Below are positions 1 to 7,526 of a stretch of DNA of 64,000 nucleotides, piece by piece; position 1 is the first letter of the stretch, and the number at the start of each line of letters is the position of its first letter. The DNA is from Streptomyces europaeiscabiei. GTDB lineage: Bacteria; Actinomycetota; Actinomycetes; Streptomycetales; Streptomycetaceae. The translations under genes were made by a program, and so were the position numbers. The stretch covers positions 1,550,001 to 1,614,000 of the forward strand of contig NZ_CP107841.1 of the NCBI RefSeq assembly GCF_036346855.1. Reading direction: 5' to 3'. The notes beneath the pieces are model-generated. The model made no database searches and was not told the DNA's origin. It worked only from the letters and a program-made list of their open reading frames with translations.

Positions 1-320
1 TTCATGAACACCGCCCGGCCCCGGGTGAACAGCCAGTCACCCGCCGGGTCGTCGCCCTTGCGGGCCAGCATCCGGTCCATCCAGAAATCGGTGCCGTTCC
101 CTGCTCTCCGATCGGCGTCGTACTGGGCGCGCATCGTGCGACGAACCGTGAACCCGGCGGGTAACTCCGGTACGGGCTCCGCCGATCCGGAGTACACGGG
201 GTAGCCGATCGCCGAGTTGTCGGCCCGCGCCGGAGCGGCGGCGGCGAGCGGGACGAGCAGCCCTACGGCCAGCGCTCCGGCCAGGGCTGCGCGCCGGTGC
301 CGTCTTCGTGGTCCGCGCAC
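1..320 (-). CDS. Secreted protein, N-terminal part only (runs off left edge)
   Basis: About 106 codons are visible. The GTG start has a purine-rich GGGAGG eight bases ahead and lies just past the stop of the GH127 gene, so it is very probably the last visible gene of the same arabinoside operon. The first 35 residues form a signal peptide: an arginine-rich start (RGPRRRHRR), a long Ala/Leu/Val core and an APARA-D cleavage site, so the product is exported. The mature start (DNSAIGYPVYSGSAEPVPEL) and the stretch GTDFWMDRMLARKG are not motifs I can assign to a family. Position after a GH127 enzyme suggests a role in plant polysaccharide use, for instance a secreted glycosidase or sugar-binding protein, but that is inference from context only. 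Confidence 0.7.
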   Translation of the reverse strand, partial: MRGPRRRHRRAALAGALAVGLLVPLAAAAPARADNSAIGYPVYSGSAEPVPELPAGFTVRRTMRAQYDADRRAGNGTDFWMDRMLARKGDDPAGDWLFTRGRAVFM

Positions 321-322
321 GG

Positions 323-2323
323 CTACCGCCCCCTCCCGGTGTCGCTGTCGCTGTCCGGACTCTCGGACCGGCCCTCCTCGGCCGTCGTCGGCAGCCACAC
401 CCGCATCGTCGAGGGGCCCCTGTCCGCCCAGGAGTGGTAGGGCACGAGGACGATCCCGGTGGGGCGGGCGGACCGCTGTCCGGTGGGGTGCTCCAGCGGC
501 TCGTACGGCCAGGCCGCCTCGCTCCGCCCTGCCTGTACGGCGACCTCCCCGGCGACGACGACCGTGCCGCCCGTCCCCTCCGTACCGTCACCGCCCGGCC
601 CGTCCTCGGGGTCGGCGGACGTGTCCACCCGGATCGCGTCGACCTCGTGGCCGTCCGGGAGGTCCACGGACTCGGCGCAGTACACCAGCGGACCGCGCTG
701 GACGGCCACCGTGCCGCGTACGGCGTCGATGCGGGGGTCGGCGTGGATCCAGCGCGGGGCGACGGGCAGTTCGAGCCGTATCTCGTCGCCGGGCCGGAAA
801 ATTCGGGTGACCGCCGTCGCGCCCGGGGTGACCGGGCGGCGTACGCCGTCGGGGCCGACCAGCCACGCCGGTGCGCCCGCCGCCCACGCGGGCACCCGCA
901 GCGACAGGGTCCATGGGTGGGCGGGGGAACGGCCGATCCGGACGGTGACGGTCCCGCCGGACGGGTAGTCGGTGCGGACCCGCAGGGCGATGCTCCGGCC
1001 GCCCTTGAGCGAGGTGACGATCTCGGCGTCGGCGTACTGGTGCAGTTGCACCCCCTCGTCGTCCGCCGTCGCCAGGTAGGCCGGCAGGTGGGCCAGGGTC
1101 CGCGCCACGTTGGTCGGGCAGCACGACACCGCGAACCAGGGGGCGCGCAGTCCCGAGTCCGCCCGGGGGCTGTCGACGTCCGCCCGCGGTGCGACACCCC
1201 GGTGCCGCCGGTGCAGGGTGTTGGCGTAGAAGAAGGACCGGCCGTCCCCGGACGGCGAGGTCGCGACCACGTTGAACAGGGTCCGTTCGACGAGGTCGGC
1301 GAAGCGGGGTTCGCCCGTGGCGAGCAGCAGCCGCCAGCCGAGCATCACGGAGGCGACGCCGGCGCAGGTCTCCGAGTAGGCGCGGTCCGGGGGCAGGACG
1401 AAGTCGGCGCCGAAGGACTCGTCGCGGTGGTGGGAGCCCATGCCGCCGGTGAGGTAGGTACGGCGGGCGACCGCGGCCTCCCACTGGCGTACGACGGCGG
1501 CGAGCAGTTCGTCGTCGCCCCTCTCCACGGCCACGTCGACGGCTCCGGCGGCGAGGTAGAGGGCGCGGACGGCGTGACCGCGCAGGACCGTGGCACGGCG
1601 GACCGGGACGTCGTCCTGGAAGTAGGCGCGGCCGAACTCGCCCTCGGCGAGGGAGCCGTGGCCGCGCCGGTCGACGAACAGCGCGGCCTGGTCGAGGTAG
1701 CGCTGCCGGCCGGTGAGCCGGGCCAGTTCGACGAGGGCCGACTCGATCTGCGGATGACCGCAGACGGCCTCGGTGCCGCCCGGCCCGAAGGTGGCGCAGA
1801 CGTGGTCGGCGGCCCGCTGGGCGATCTTCGAGAGTTCGCCCGCGCCCCGGGCGCGGGCCTGGGCCACACCGGCCTGGACCAAATGCCCCTGGCAGTACAG
1901 CTCGTGGCCCTCTTCGAGGTCGCTGTACCGGGCGGTCTGTCCCGGGCGGCCGAAGGCGGTGCTCAGATAGCCGTCCGGGTCCTGGGCGGGGGCGACGAGG
2001 TCGGTGAGGGCGGTGATCTCGGCGTCCAGCGGGGCGCCGTCGCCGTTCGCGGCCTCCCAGGCCATGGCTTCGAGCAGCTTGTAGACCTCGGAGTCGGCGA
2101 ACTCCCGGCCACGCCGGTCCCGCTCGATCCTGCCCTCGACCGCGGCCCGGAAGTTGCCGGTCCAGCCGACGCGGTCCATCCAGTCACGGCAGTGGCCGAG
2201 CGTGGCGGTCGTGTTGGTGTGCCGTCGCCGGGCCCAGAACCCCCCGGTGATCCTGACCTCGTCGAGGCCGAGCGGCCGCAGCCGGCCACGGGTCGGCGCC
2301 ACGGGCAGGACGGTCGACGTCAC
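323..2323 (-). CDS. Beta-L-arabinofuranosidase, glycoside hydrolase family 127
   Basis: A 666-residue cytoplasmic enzyme (no signal peptide) expected to release terminal beta-L-arabinofuranose from short plant-derived arabino-oligosaccharides after import. The family signature is present: the zinc-binding and nucleophile cysteines appear as ETC (Glu318, Cys320) and SCCPTN (Cys401, Cys402), matching the Glu-Cys-Cys-Cys centre known from Bifidobacterium HypBA1. The (alpha/alpha)6 barrel spans about residues 10-430 (WMDRVGWTGNF, YLTGGMGSHH) with a beta-sandwich tail. I choose the GTG at 2323, preceded by GGTGAGGGAG; a longer frame to 2386 lacks homology. It follows two sugar permeases by 110 bases and precedes a secreted protein by two, so it is part of the operon led by the binding protein at 5664. 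Confidence 0.9.
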   Translation of the reverse strand: MTSTVLPVAPTRGRLRPLGLDEVRITGGFWARRRHTNTTATLGHCRDWMDRVGWTGNFRAAVEGRIERDRRGREFADSEVYKLLEAMAWEAANGDGAPLDAEITALTDLVAPAQDPDGYLSTAFGRPGQTARYSDLEEGHELYCQGHLVQAGVAQARARGAGELSKIAQRAADHVCATFGPGGTEAVCGHPQIESALVELARLTGRQRYLDQAALFVDRRGHGSLAEGEFGRAYFQDDVPVRRATVLRGHAVRALYLAAGAVDVAVERGDDELLAAVVRQWEAAVARRTYLTGGMGSHHRDESFGADFVLPPDRAYSETCAGVASVMLGWRLLLATGEPRFADLVERTLFNVVATSPSGDGRSFFYANTLHRRHRGVAPRADVDSPRADSGLRAPWFAVSCCPTNVARTLAHLPAYLATADDEGVQLHQYADAEIVTSLKGGRSIALRVRTDYPSGGTVTVRIGRSPAHPWTLSLRVPAWAAGAPAWLVGPDGVRRPVTPGATAVTRIFRPGDEIRLELPVAPRWIHADPRIDAVRGTVAVQRGPLVYCAESVDLPDGHEVDAIRVDTSADPEDGPGGDGTEGTGGTVVVAGEVAVQAGRSEAAWPYEPLEHPTGQRSARPTGIVLVPYHSWADRGPSTMRVWLPTTAEEGRSESPDSDSDTGRGR

Positions 2324-2434
2324 CGCGTTCTCCCTCACCTGTTCATGCCTTCGGATCGTCCCTTCGGTCGTCGGTGGGCGGTCCACGTCGTCGTGTCGCG
2401 CGGATGCGTCGGCGCGGCGGGTCGCGTGTGCGCG

Positions 2435-3274
2435 TCAGCCCTTGAGCGCGCCGGACATGAAGCCCCGGATGTAGTGCCGTTGCAGCAGCAGGAAGAGGAG
2501 CAGACAGGGCACGGCGAGGACCACCACGCCCGCCTCGGTCGCGCCGTAGTCGACGGCGCCCATGCTCTGCTGCCGCAGATTGGCGACGGCCAGCGGCAGG
2601 GGTGCCTTCTCGCTGTCGGAGATGAGGATCAGGGGTGCGATGAAGTCGTTCCAGGCGGCGAGGAACGCGAAGAGCCCCACGGTGATCAGCCCCGGCCGCA
2701 CCGCCGGGAGGAGCACCCGGCGCAGCGCGCCCGCCGTGCCGCAGCCGTCGACGAGCGCCGACTCCTCCAGTTCGCGCGGCACCGCCTCGAAGGAGATCCG
2801 CATCATGAAGGTGGCGAACGGCAGCTGGAACATGGCCAGGACGAGACTCAGCCCGACCAGCGAGTTCTGCAGGTGCAGCCTGCCGAGCAGGACGTAGAGC
2901 GGGATCAGGAGGGTGGCGTACGGAACCATGAGGATGGCCAGGGTCAGCAGGAACAGCAGGTTCTTGCCGGGGAAGTCGAAGCGGGCGAAGGCGTAGCCGC
3001 CGAGCAGGGAGACGCCGAGGGTGAGGGCGACGGTCAGCGCCGAGACGACCGTGCTGTTCAGCAGGTACTGCCACAGTCCGGCGTCGTAGTCGAGCAGCGT
3101 CCGGTAGTTGCCGAGGCCGTGGCCCTCGTCCTGTGCGGTGCCGGGCTGGGGGCTGACCGACGCCCAGGTGTTCCACAGCAGGGGGAAGAGGAAGATGACG
3201 GCCAGCCCTCCGGCTACGACGTAGTACGGCGTACGGCCGAGGGTGCGGGCAGGCACGGTCGGGGTTCCTCTCAT
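2435..3274 (-). CDS. Carbohydrate ABC transporter permease, MalG type
   Basis: A 279-residue inner-membrane permease with six predicted helices. The EAA loop that contacts the ATPase is clear near residue 190 (PRELEESALVDGCGTAGALR then LLPAVRPG), and the typical MalG tail MSGALKG is intact. Its ATG overlaps the stop of the upstream permease by four bases (ATGA), so the two are translationally coupled and should form a heterodimer. With the lipoprotein at 4348-5664 it makes an importer, and the GH127 gene downstream makes an arabinoside the likely substrate. No ATPase gene is nearby; in Streptomyces the shared MsiK ATPase commonly energises such permeases, which I infer here. Confidence 0.9.
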   Translation of the reverse strand: MRGTPTVPARTLGRTPYYVVAGGLAVIFLFPLLWNTWASVSPQPGTAQDEGHGLGNYRTLLDYDAGLWQYLLNSTVVSALTVALTLGVSLLGGYAFARFDFPGKNLLFLLTLAILMVPYATLLIPLYVLLGRLHLQNSLVGLSLVLAMFQLPFATFMMRISFEAVPRELEESALVDGCGTAGALRRVLLPAVRPGLITVGLFAFLAAWNDFIAPLILISDSEKAPLPLAVANLRQQSMGAVDYGATEAGVVVLAVPCLLLFLLLQRHYIRGFMSGALKG

Positions 3275-4233
3275 GACTCGTCGGCGCGGCGCAGGCCGCG
3301 GAACTGGAGGGCGTTGAGCAGGAGCAGCACGGCCAGCACGATGATCGACAGGGCCGCCGCGGTGCCGAGGTCCAGCCGCTGGAAGGCCTCGCGGTAGATC
3401 AACTGCACGACGGTGACGGTGCTGTTGTCGGGGCCGCCCTTGGTGAGGATGAAGAACTGGTCGAAGGCGAGCAGTGATCCGGTGACACACAGCAGCAGGG
3501 TCAGCGCGAGGGACGGGCGCAGCAGGGGCAGCGTGATGGAGCGGAAGATCTGGGCGCGGCTCGCGCCGTCCACCCGCGCCGCCTCGTACACCTCGTGCGG
3601 GATGCGTTGCAGGCCCACGAGCAGGATCAGCATGTAGAAGCCGGCGAACTTCCAGACGATGAGGAACACCGTCGACAGCAGGGCGGCCGTCGGTGTGCCG
3701 AGGAAGGACACCTCTTCGTCGACGAGGCCGAGCCCTTGCAGGATGTCGCTGAGCGGGCCGGTGGTCGGGCTGTACAGCCCCCAGAAGAGCAGGGACGCGG
3801 AGGCCAGGCCGAGGGCGCCGGGCAGGAAGTAGACCGTTCGGAAGAAGCCGGCACCCGGGCGGGACTCCTGCACGAGCAGGGCGAGGAGCAGCGCCAGGCC
3901 GAGCAGGACGACGGTGACGACCCCGGTGTAGAGGAGGGTGAAGCGGACTGCGGGCCAGAACAGTGGGGCGTCGGTGATGTCGGTGTAGTTCTCGGGGGCG
4001 TTGACGCCCCGGTCCCCGGCGAGCAGCGGCCAGTCGCTGAGGGACATCTGCCCGACGAGCAGGAGGGGCAGCAGGAAGAACACCCCGACGAACACGGCCG
4101 TGGGGGCCGCGTAGGCGAGGCCCTGGACCTTGCGGGACCGCCACCGCGGCGCCGGCGCGCGCGGCGGACAGCCCCGGTGTTCCGGCCGGGACCGGTGCGC
4201 GGTCGGCACGGACTCGGCCACCTTCACCTGCAT
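3271..4233 (-). CDS. Carbohydrate ABC transporter permease, MalF type
   Basis: A 320-residue membrane protein with a basic cytoplasmic N-terminus (RWRSRKVQ) followed by a first helix (APTAVFVGVFFLLPLLLVG) and about five more. The EAA motif is visible (PHEVYEAARVDGASRAQIFR, then ITLPLLRPSL), which docks the ATPase. It pairs with the MalG-type permease that starts inside its stop codon. The 114-base gap to the binding-protein gene contains an exact 25-base tandem duplication. Substrate specificity cannot be read from the permease; the GH127 gene downstream suggests an L-arabinose-containing oligosaccharide. Confidence 0.9.
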   Translation of the reverse strand: MQVKVAESVPTAHRSRPEHRGCPPRAPAPRWRSRKVQGLAYAAPTAVFVGVFFLLPLLLVGQMSLSDWPLLAGDRGVNAPENYTDITDAPLFWPAVRFTLLYTGVVTVVLLGLALLLALLVQESRPGAGFFRTVYFLPGALGLASASLLFWGLYSPTTGPLSDILQGLGLVDEEVSFLGTPTAALLSTVFLIVWKFAGFYMLILLVGLQRIPHEVYEAARVDGASRAQIFRSITLPLLRPSLALTLLLCVTGSLLAFDQFFILTKGGPDNSTVTVVQLIYREAFQRLDLGTAAALSIIVLAVLLLLNALQFRGLRRADES

Positions 4234-4245
4234 GCCTCTCCTCTG

Positions 4246-4295
4246 TTGACGGTCGCAGGGGGCGTGGGAGTTGACGGTCGCAGGGGGCGTGGGAG
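4246..4295. repeat. Exact 25-base tandem duplication in an operon gap
   Basis: The unit beginning TTGACGGTCGCAGGGGGCGT occurs twice head to tail with no mismatch, between the binding-protein and MalF-type permease genes. It lies just upstream (on the minus strand) of the permease start, so it changes the intercistronic spacing. It looks like a recent replication-slippage duplication rather than a functional element. Confidence 0.85.
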
Positions 4296-4347
4296 GGGTG
4301 GTGCCGTGTGTCTCACCCGGCCGTGGCGCCGGTCCGGGTGCCGTGCC

Positions 4348-5664
4348 TCAGTCGGCGAGCGACTTGCTGACGGCCTCGTTGTCCTTGTCCACGGACGCCC
4401 CGTCGCCGAAGACGGCGTCGCGCATCAGCGTCAGCCAGGGCCCGTTGGGGTCGTTGAAGGTCTGGCCGAAGTTCAGCGCGTACGGGGTCTGCCCGTCGGC
4501 GACGAGTTCGTTGATGGCGACGAGGCGGGGATCGGCGTCGGAGTGCTTGTTGGAGGCCAGATCGGTGCGGGCCACGACGTCCTTGTGCGCGGCGACGACG
4601 TCGACCTGTGCCTTGTCGCCGAGGGTCCAGGCGAGGAAGTTCCAGGCCTGGTCGGTCTTCTCGCTGGTCGCGGCGATACCGATGGCGTCACCGCCGACGA
4701 ACGTGGACCTGCCGCCGTCGGGGCCGGGGATGGGTGCCACACCGAGGTCCAGATCCTTGGGCATCAGCCCGAGCGTGGTCGACGGCATGGGCATCACCCC
4801 GACCTTGCCCTTCGGGAAGATCCCGGTCCAGGTCGTGCCCGTCTCGTCCTTCGCGCCGGGCGCCACGATGTCGTCGTCCACCCAGCCCCGGTAGGTGTCG
4901 TAGACCTTCTTGGCGGTGGCGGAGGCGAGTCGCGCCTCGGTGCCGTCCTCGTTCAGCACCTCCTCGCCGCCGGCCCAGATCGACGGCCACCACGTGAACA
5001 CGCCGCAGCCACCGCAGTTGCCGCCGAAGAAGGTCCCGTTGACGTCTCCGCCGAGGGCGTCCACCGCGCGCGCCTGCTCGTCCCACTCACCCAGGGTCGT
5101 GGGCGGCTTCTCGGGGTCGAGCTTCGCCTTCCGGTAGAGGTCCTTGTTGTAGAAGAGCACCGAGAGATCCAGGGTGTGCGGCACCACGTACTTCTTGTCC
5201 TCGTACGTGCCGGCCCTGATGTGCGACTGGGCCAGGTTCTCGGCGAAGGGCAGGGCGTCGACGCGTCCGGTGAGGTCGGCGAAGAGGCCGCTGGAGGTGT
5301 AGTTCGGGACGAAGACCACGTCGGAGGCGAACAGGTCGGGCAGATCCCGGGAGCCGGCGGCGGCACCGACTTTCGCCTGGTAGTCGTCGGTGGGGACGAC
5401 GGTCAGCTCGACCTTGTTCTTGTGGCTCGCGTTGTACGCCTTGACCAGGGCCTCGCTCTGCGGCCTGGTCGCCGCGCGCGTCCACATCGTCAGCGTGGCG
5501 CCGTCGTCGACGCCCCCGGCCTTCGCCGTCCCGCCCCCTGCGTCGCCGTCCGAGCCGCCGCCCCCCGACCCGCAGGCCGTGACCAGGGTCGCGGCGGCGA
5601 GAGTTGCGACGGCGTTGGTGACGAGGCGGCTCGCGCGGCCACGCGGTCCGACCGTGCTCCCCAT
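4348..5664 (-). CDS. Sugar ABC transporter substrate-binding lipoprotein
   Basis: A 438-residue extracellular solute-binding protein of the family 1 type. The N-terminus is a lipoprotein signal: basic residues, a hydrophobic stretch and the lipobox LVTAC, after which a Gly/Ser-rich linker tethers the mature protein to the membrane. The body has the family pattern (TLTMWTRAATRPQSEALVKA near residue 60, FPKGKVGVMPMPSTTLGLM near 310, WNFLAWTLGDKAQ). The ATG at 5664 is preceded by AAGGGGG. It is the first gene of the leftward importer/GH127 operon, divergent from a LacI-family regulator; the 338-base gap carries palindromes likely bound by that regulator. A monosaccharide or short arabinoside is the likely ligand, by context. 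Confidence 0.9.
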   Translation of the reverse strand: MGSTVGPRGRASRLVTNAVATLAAATLVTACGSGGGGSDGDAGGGTAKAGGVDDGATLTMWTRAATRPQSEALVKAYNASHKNKVELTVVPTDDYQAKVGAAAGSRDLPDLFASDVVFVPNYTSSGLFADLTGRVDALPFAENLAQSHIRAGTYEDKKYVVPHTLDLSVLFYNKDLYRKAKLDPEKPPTTLGEWDEQARAVDALGGDVNGTFFGGNCGGCGVFTWWPSIWAGGEEVLNEDGTEARLASATAKKVYDTYRGWVDDDIVAPGAKDETGTTWTGIFPKGKVGVMPMPSTTLGLMPKDLDLGVAPIPGPDGGRSTFVGGDAIGIAATSEKTDQAWNFLAWTLGDKAQVDVVAAHKDVVARTDLASNKHSDADPRLVAINELVADGQTPYALNFGQTFNDPNGPWLTLMRDAVFGDGASVDKDNEAVSKSLAD

Positions 5665-5819
5665 GTTCGATCCCCCTTGTTTCGCGGCGGGCCGTGCGGG
5701 GCCCGCCGGTCGGGACGATGGCTGTGGTGGCACTGAACCGAGTGGCGGACGGCGGACGAACGAAGACCGCACGAGTACCGCACCAGTGGGGCGGACGAGT
5801 GGCGGAAACGAAAGGAACC

Positions 5820-5831
5820 GAAAAGGCTTTC
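5820..5831. promoter_or_regulatory. Candidate LacI-family operator, binding-protein side
   Basis: The site GAAAAGGCTTTC has GAAA and TTTC half-sites around four bases. It lies about 155 bases upstream of the importer operon start. Its centre is about 102 bases from the stronger palindrome at 5923-5932. The similarity in half-sites suggests the same repressor binds both. Confidence 0.4.
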
Positions 5832-5922
5832 TGAGACGCTAGGCCGCACCCGAATACTCGTCAATCCCCTTGCAGGGAGCGGTTGTCGAAGGCTCACAGA
5901 AACGCAAGGCAGCATCCTGACC

Positions 5923-5932
5923 GAAACGTTTC
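5923..5932. promoter_or_regulatory. LacI-family operator, perfect palindrome GAAACGTTTC
   Basis: A perfect ten-base palindrome with the central CpG typical of LacI/GalR operators, 70 bases upstream of the LacI-type gene at 6003 and within the divergent gap to the arabinoside importer operon. The rest of this 338-base gap (5665-6002) holds AT-richer GAAACG-like half-sites but no gene. Autoregulation plus control of the importer is the simplest reading. Confidence 0.65.
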
Positions 5933-6002
5933 CCGTACGCTTCCGGGTGGGGCGTGTCATCCTCGGCGAGGTCGGCACGCGTGGCGAGACAGGAGATCAC
6001 CC

Positions 6003-7031
6003 ATGGCACAGGCCACCGGCCCCTCTCGTTCGCAGCCCGCCACGCTCGGCGACGTCGCCCGGCTGGCGGGCGTCTCGATCGCCACGGCGTCCAAGGCGCT
6101 CAACGGCCGCAGCCAGGTCCGGGCGGAGACCAGACAGCGGGTCGTCGAGGCCGCCGAGCGACTGTCGTTCCGCCCCAACCAGGTGGCGCGTGGTCTGCTC
6201 GCCGGACGCACCGGGACCGTCGGCCTGCTCACCAGCGACCTGGAGGGCAGATTCGGCATACCGATCCTGATGGGCGCGGAGGACGCGTTCGGCGCGGGCG
6301 AGGTCGCGGTCTTCCTGTGCGACGCGCGCGGCGACGCGATCCGCGAACAGCACCATCTGCGCGCCCTGTTGGGCCGTCGCGTCGACGGCCTCATCGTGGT
6401 CGGCAGCCGCACCGACCCCCGGCCCTCCCTGGGCCGAGAGCTACCCGTCCCGGTCGTCTACGCCTACGCCCCCTCCGACGATCCGGAGGACTTCTCCGTC
6501 GTCCCGGACAGCGTCGGCGCCGGCCGGATCGCCGTGGAGCACCTCCTCGCCTGCGGCCGCACGCGGATCGCCCACATCACCGGCGATCCCGGCTATCTCG
6601 CCGCGCAGGACCGGGCCGCGGGGGCGCGGGCCGCGCTCGATGACGCCGGCCTCGCCCTGATCGGCGAACCGCGGTTCGGGGCCTGGTCGGAGGGCTGGGG
6701 ACGTGCCGCCACCGCCATGCTCCTGGACCGCCACCCCGACGTCGACGCGGTCCTGTGCGGCAGCGACCAGATCGCCCGGGGCGTCATGGAGGTCCTGCGC
6801 GAGCGCGGCCACCGCGTCCCCGACGACATCGCCGTCATGGGCTTCGACAACTGGCAGATCATGACCGCCGGTTCCCGACCGCCCCTGACCAGCGTCGACA
6901 TGAACCTCGAACAGGTCGGACGGGTGGCCGCCCACGCCCTCTTCACCGCGATCGCCGGCACCCCGAGCGCCGGGATCGACACCCTCCCCTGCAGGGTGGT
7001 GATCAGGGGGTCGACGGCACCGCTGTCCTGA
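6003..7031 (+). CDS. LacI-family transcriptional regulator (arabinoside operon)
   Basis: A 342-residue repressor. The helix-turn-helix is at residues 12-35 (TLGDVARLAGVSIATASKAL), followed by the hinge helix region (RPNQVARGLLAGRTGTVGLL) and a periplasmic-binding-protein-like sugar-sensing domain (VDGLIVVGSR, DAVLCGSDQIARGVMEVL, IAVMGFDNW). The ATG at 6003 has AGGAG seven bases upstream; an earlier in-frame start exists but adds unrelated sequence. It is divergent from the importer/GH127 operon, and the gap contains LacI-type palindromes, so it probably represses that operon and itself until an arabinose-containing sugar appears. The ligand is inferred from the neighbours. Confidence 0.9.
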   Translation: MAQATGPSRSQPATLGDVARLAGVSIATASKALNGRSQVRAETRQRVVEAAERLSFRPNQVARGLLAGRTGTVGLLTSDLEGRFGIPILMGAEDAFGAGEVAVFLCDARGDAIREQHHLRALLGRRVDGLIVVGSRTDPRPSLGRELPVPVVYAYAPSDDPEDFSVVPDSVGAGRIAVEHLLACGRTRIAHITGDPGYLAAQDRAAGARAALDDAGLALIGEPRFGAWSEGWGRAATAMLLDRHPDVDAVLCGSDQIARGVMEVLRERGHRVPDDIAVMGFDNWQIMTAGSRPPLTSVDMNLEQVGRVAAHALFTAIAGTPSAGIDTLPCRVVIRGSTAPLS

Positions 7032-7081
7032 CGGGCACGCCCCCGGCGGTACGGCCGTGTCCGGGCAGGACAGCGCCCCAG

Positions 7082-7135
7082 CGGGAGTCGTCCGGGCAAC
7101 CGCGCCGACGGGACTCGTCCGGATAACCGCGCCGG
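7082..7135. repeat. Imperfect 27-base tandem repeat
   Basis: Two adjacent copies of a unit like CGGGAGTCGTCCGGGCAACC with a few differences, lying after the LacI gene and next to a decayed MarR-like fragment. It has no obvious regulatory symmetry and looks like slippage in non-coding DNA. Confidence 0.6.
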
Positions 7136-7303
7136 CTCCCCCGCGCGCGTGAACCAGTCGACGAGCAGAGCCAGTTCGTCCCCCGAGTACCAGCCGAAGC
7201 GCTCGGCGAGGCGGGCGTGGAACGGGCCGTGGACGGCGGCGACCCGCTCGCGGCATCCGGGACCGCGACCGCTCCGCTCGCGGCGGTCACGTGGACCGCG
7301 TCG
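7136..7303 (-). pseudogene. Remnant of a MarR-family regulator (C-terminal part)
   Basis: Read on the minus strand, about 56 codons resemble the end of a MarR regulator: a wing-like RRGPRDRRERSG, then RERVAAVHGPFHARLAERFG and WYSGDELALLVDWFTRAGE, the usual dimerisation helix. The wing-to-helix link normally reads like LTPAGRERV but here is garbled, and no recognition helix or start codon lies upstream before 7430. I read it as a decayed gene; it could also be chance similarity in a GC-rich frame. The rest of the 495-base gap 7032-7526 contains only the tandem repeat and a LacI operator. Confidence 0.35.
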
Positions 7304-7446
7304 GCTGCCGCCCGGCCGGCCGCCGCCGCACCCCGCCCCCACGCGCGGCCGTACCCGGGCCCGCCACCAGCCCCGAAGGCACCGGCACCGGGTCGACCGC
7401 CACGGTCCCGGCCGGCGACTCGCACTCCTGATCCGGCACTGCGACA

Positions 7447-7458
7447 GTAAACGCTTAC
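7447..7458. promoter_or_regulatory. Candidate LacI-family operator upstream of second LacI gene
   Basis: GTAAACGCTTAC has GTAA/TTAC half-sites around a central ACGC, close to the classic LacI-family consensus. It lies about 70 bases ahead of the second LacI-type gene and is most likely autoregulatory. It differs from the GAAACGTTTC site upstream of the first regulator, as expected for a distinct repressor. Confidence 0.55.
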
Positions 7459-7526
7459 CGCCCTCTGAGGCCCTGGTTCACGGAAGCGCGGCCCGCGAAC
7501 CCCCTCCCATGCAGTAACGTCGAACC

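Noticed and set aside
308..3397. A plus-strand open frame of over 1,000 codons antisense to the GH127 and permease genes
   Set aside because: It mirrors the third-position G/C of the real minus-strand genes, has no recognisable domain and crosses several gene boundaries; it is a high-GC shadow. The same applies to other long antisense frames at 3595-5736, 8846-11098, 13586-15697, 45110-48454 and 55145-56782.
7003..7425. A 140-codon minus-strand frame in the gap between the LacI genes
   Set aside because: It is the wrong frame for the MarR-like fragment, overlaps the end of the first LacI gene and shows no domain.
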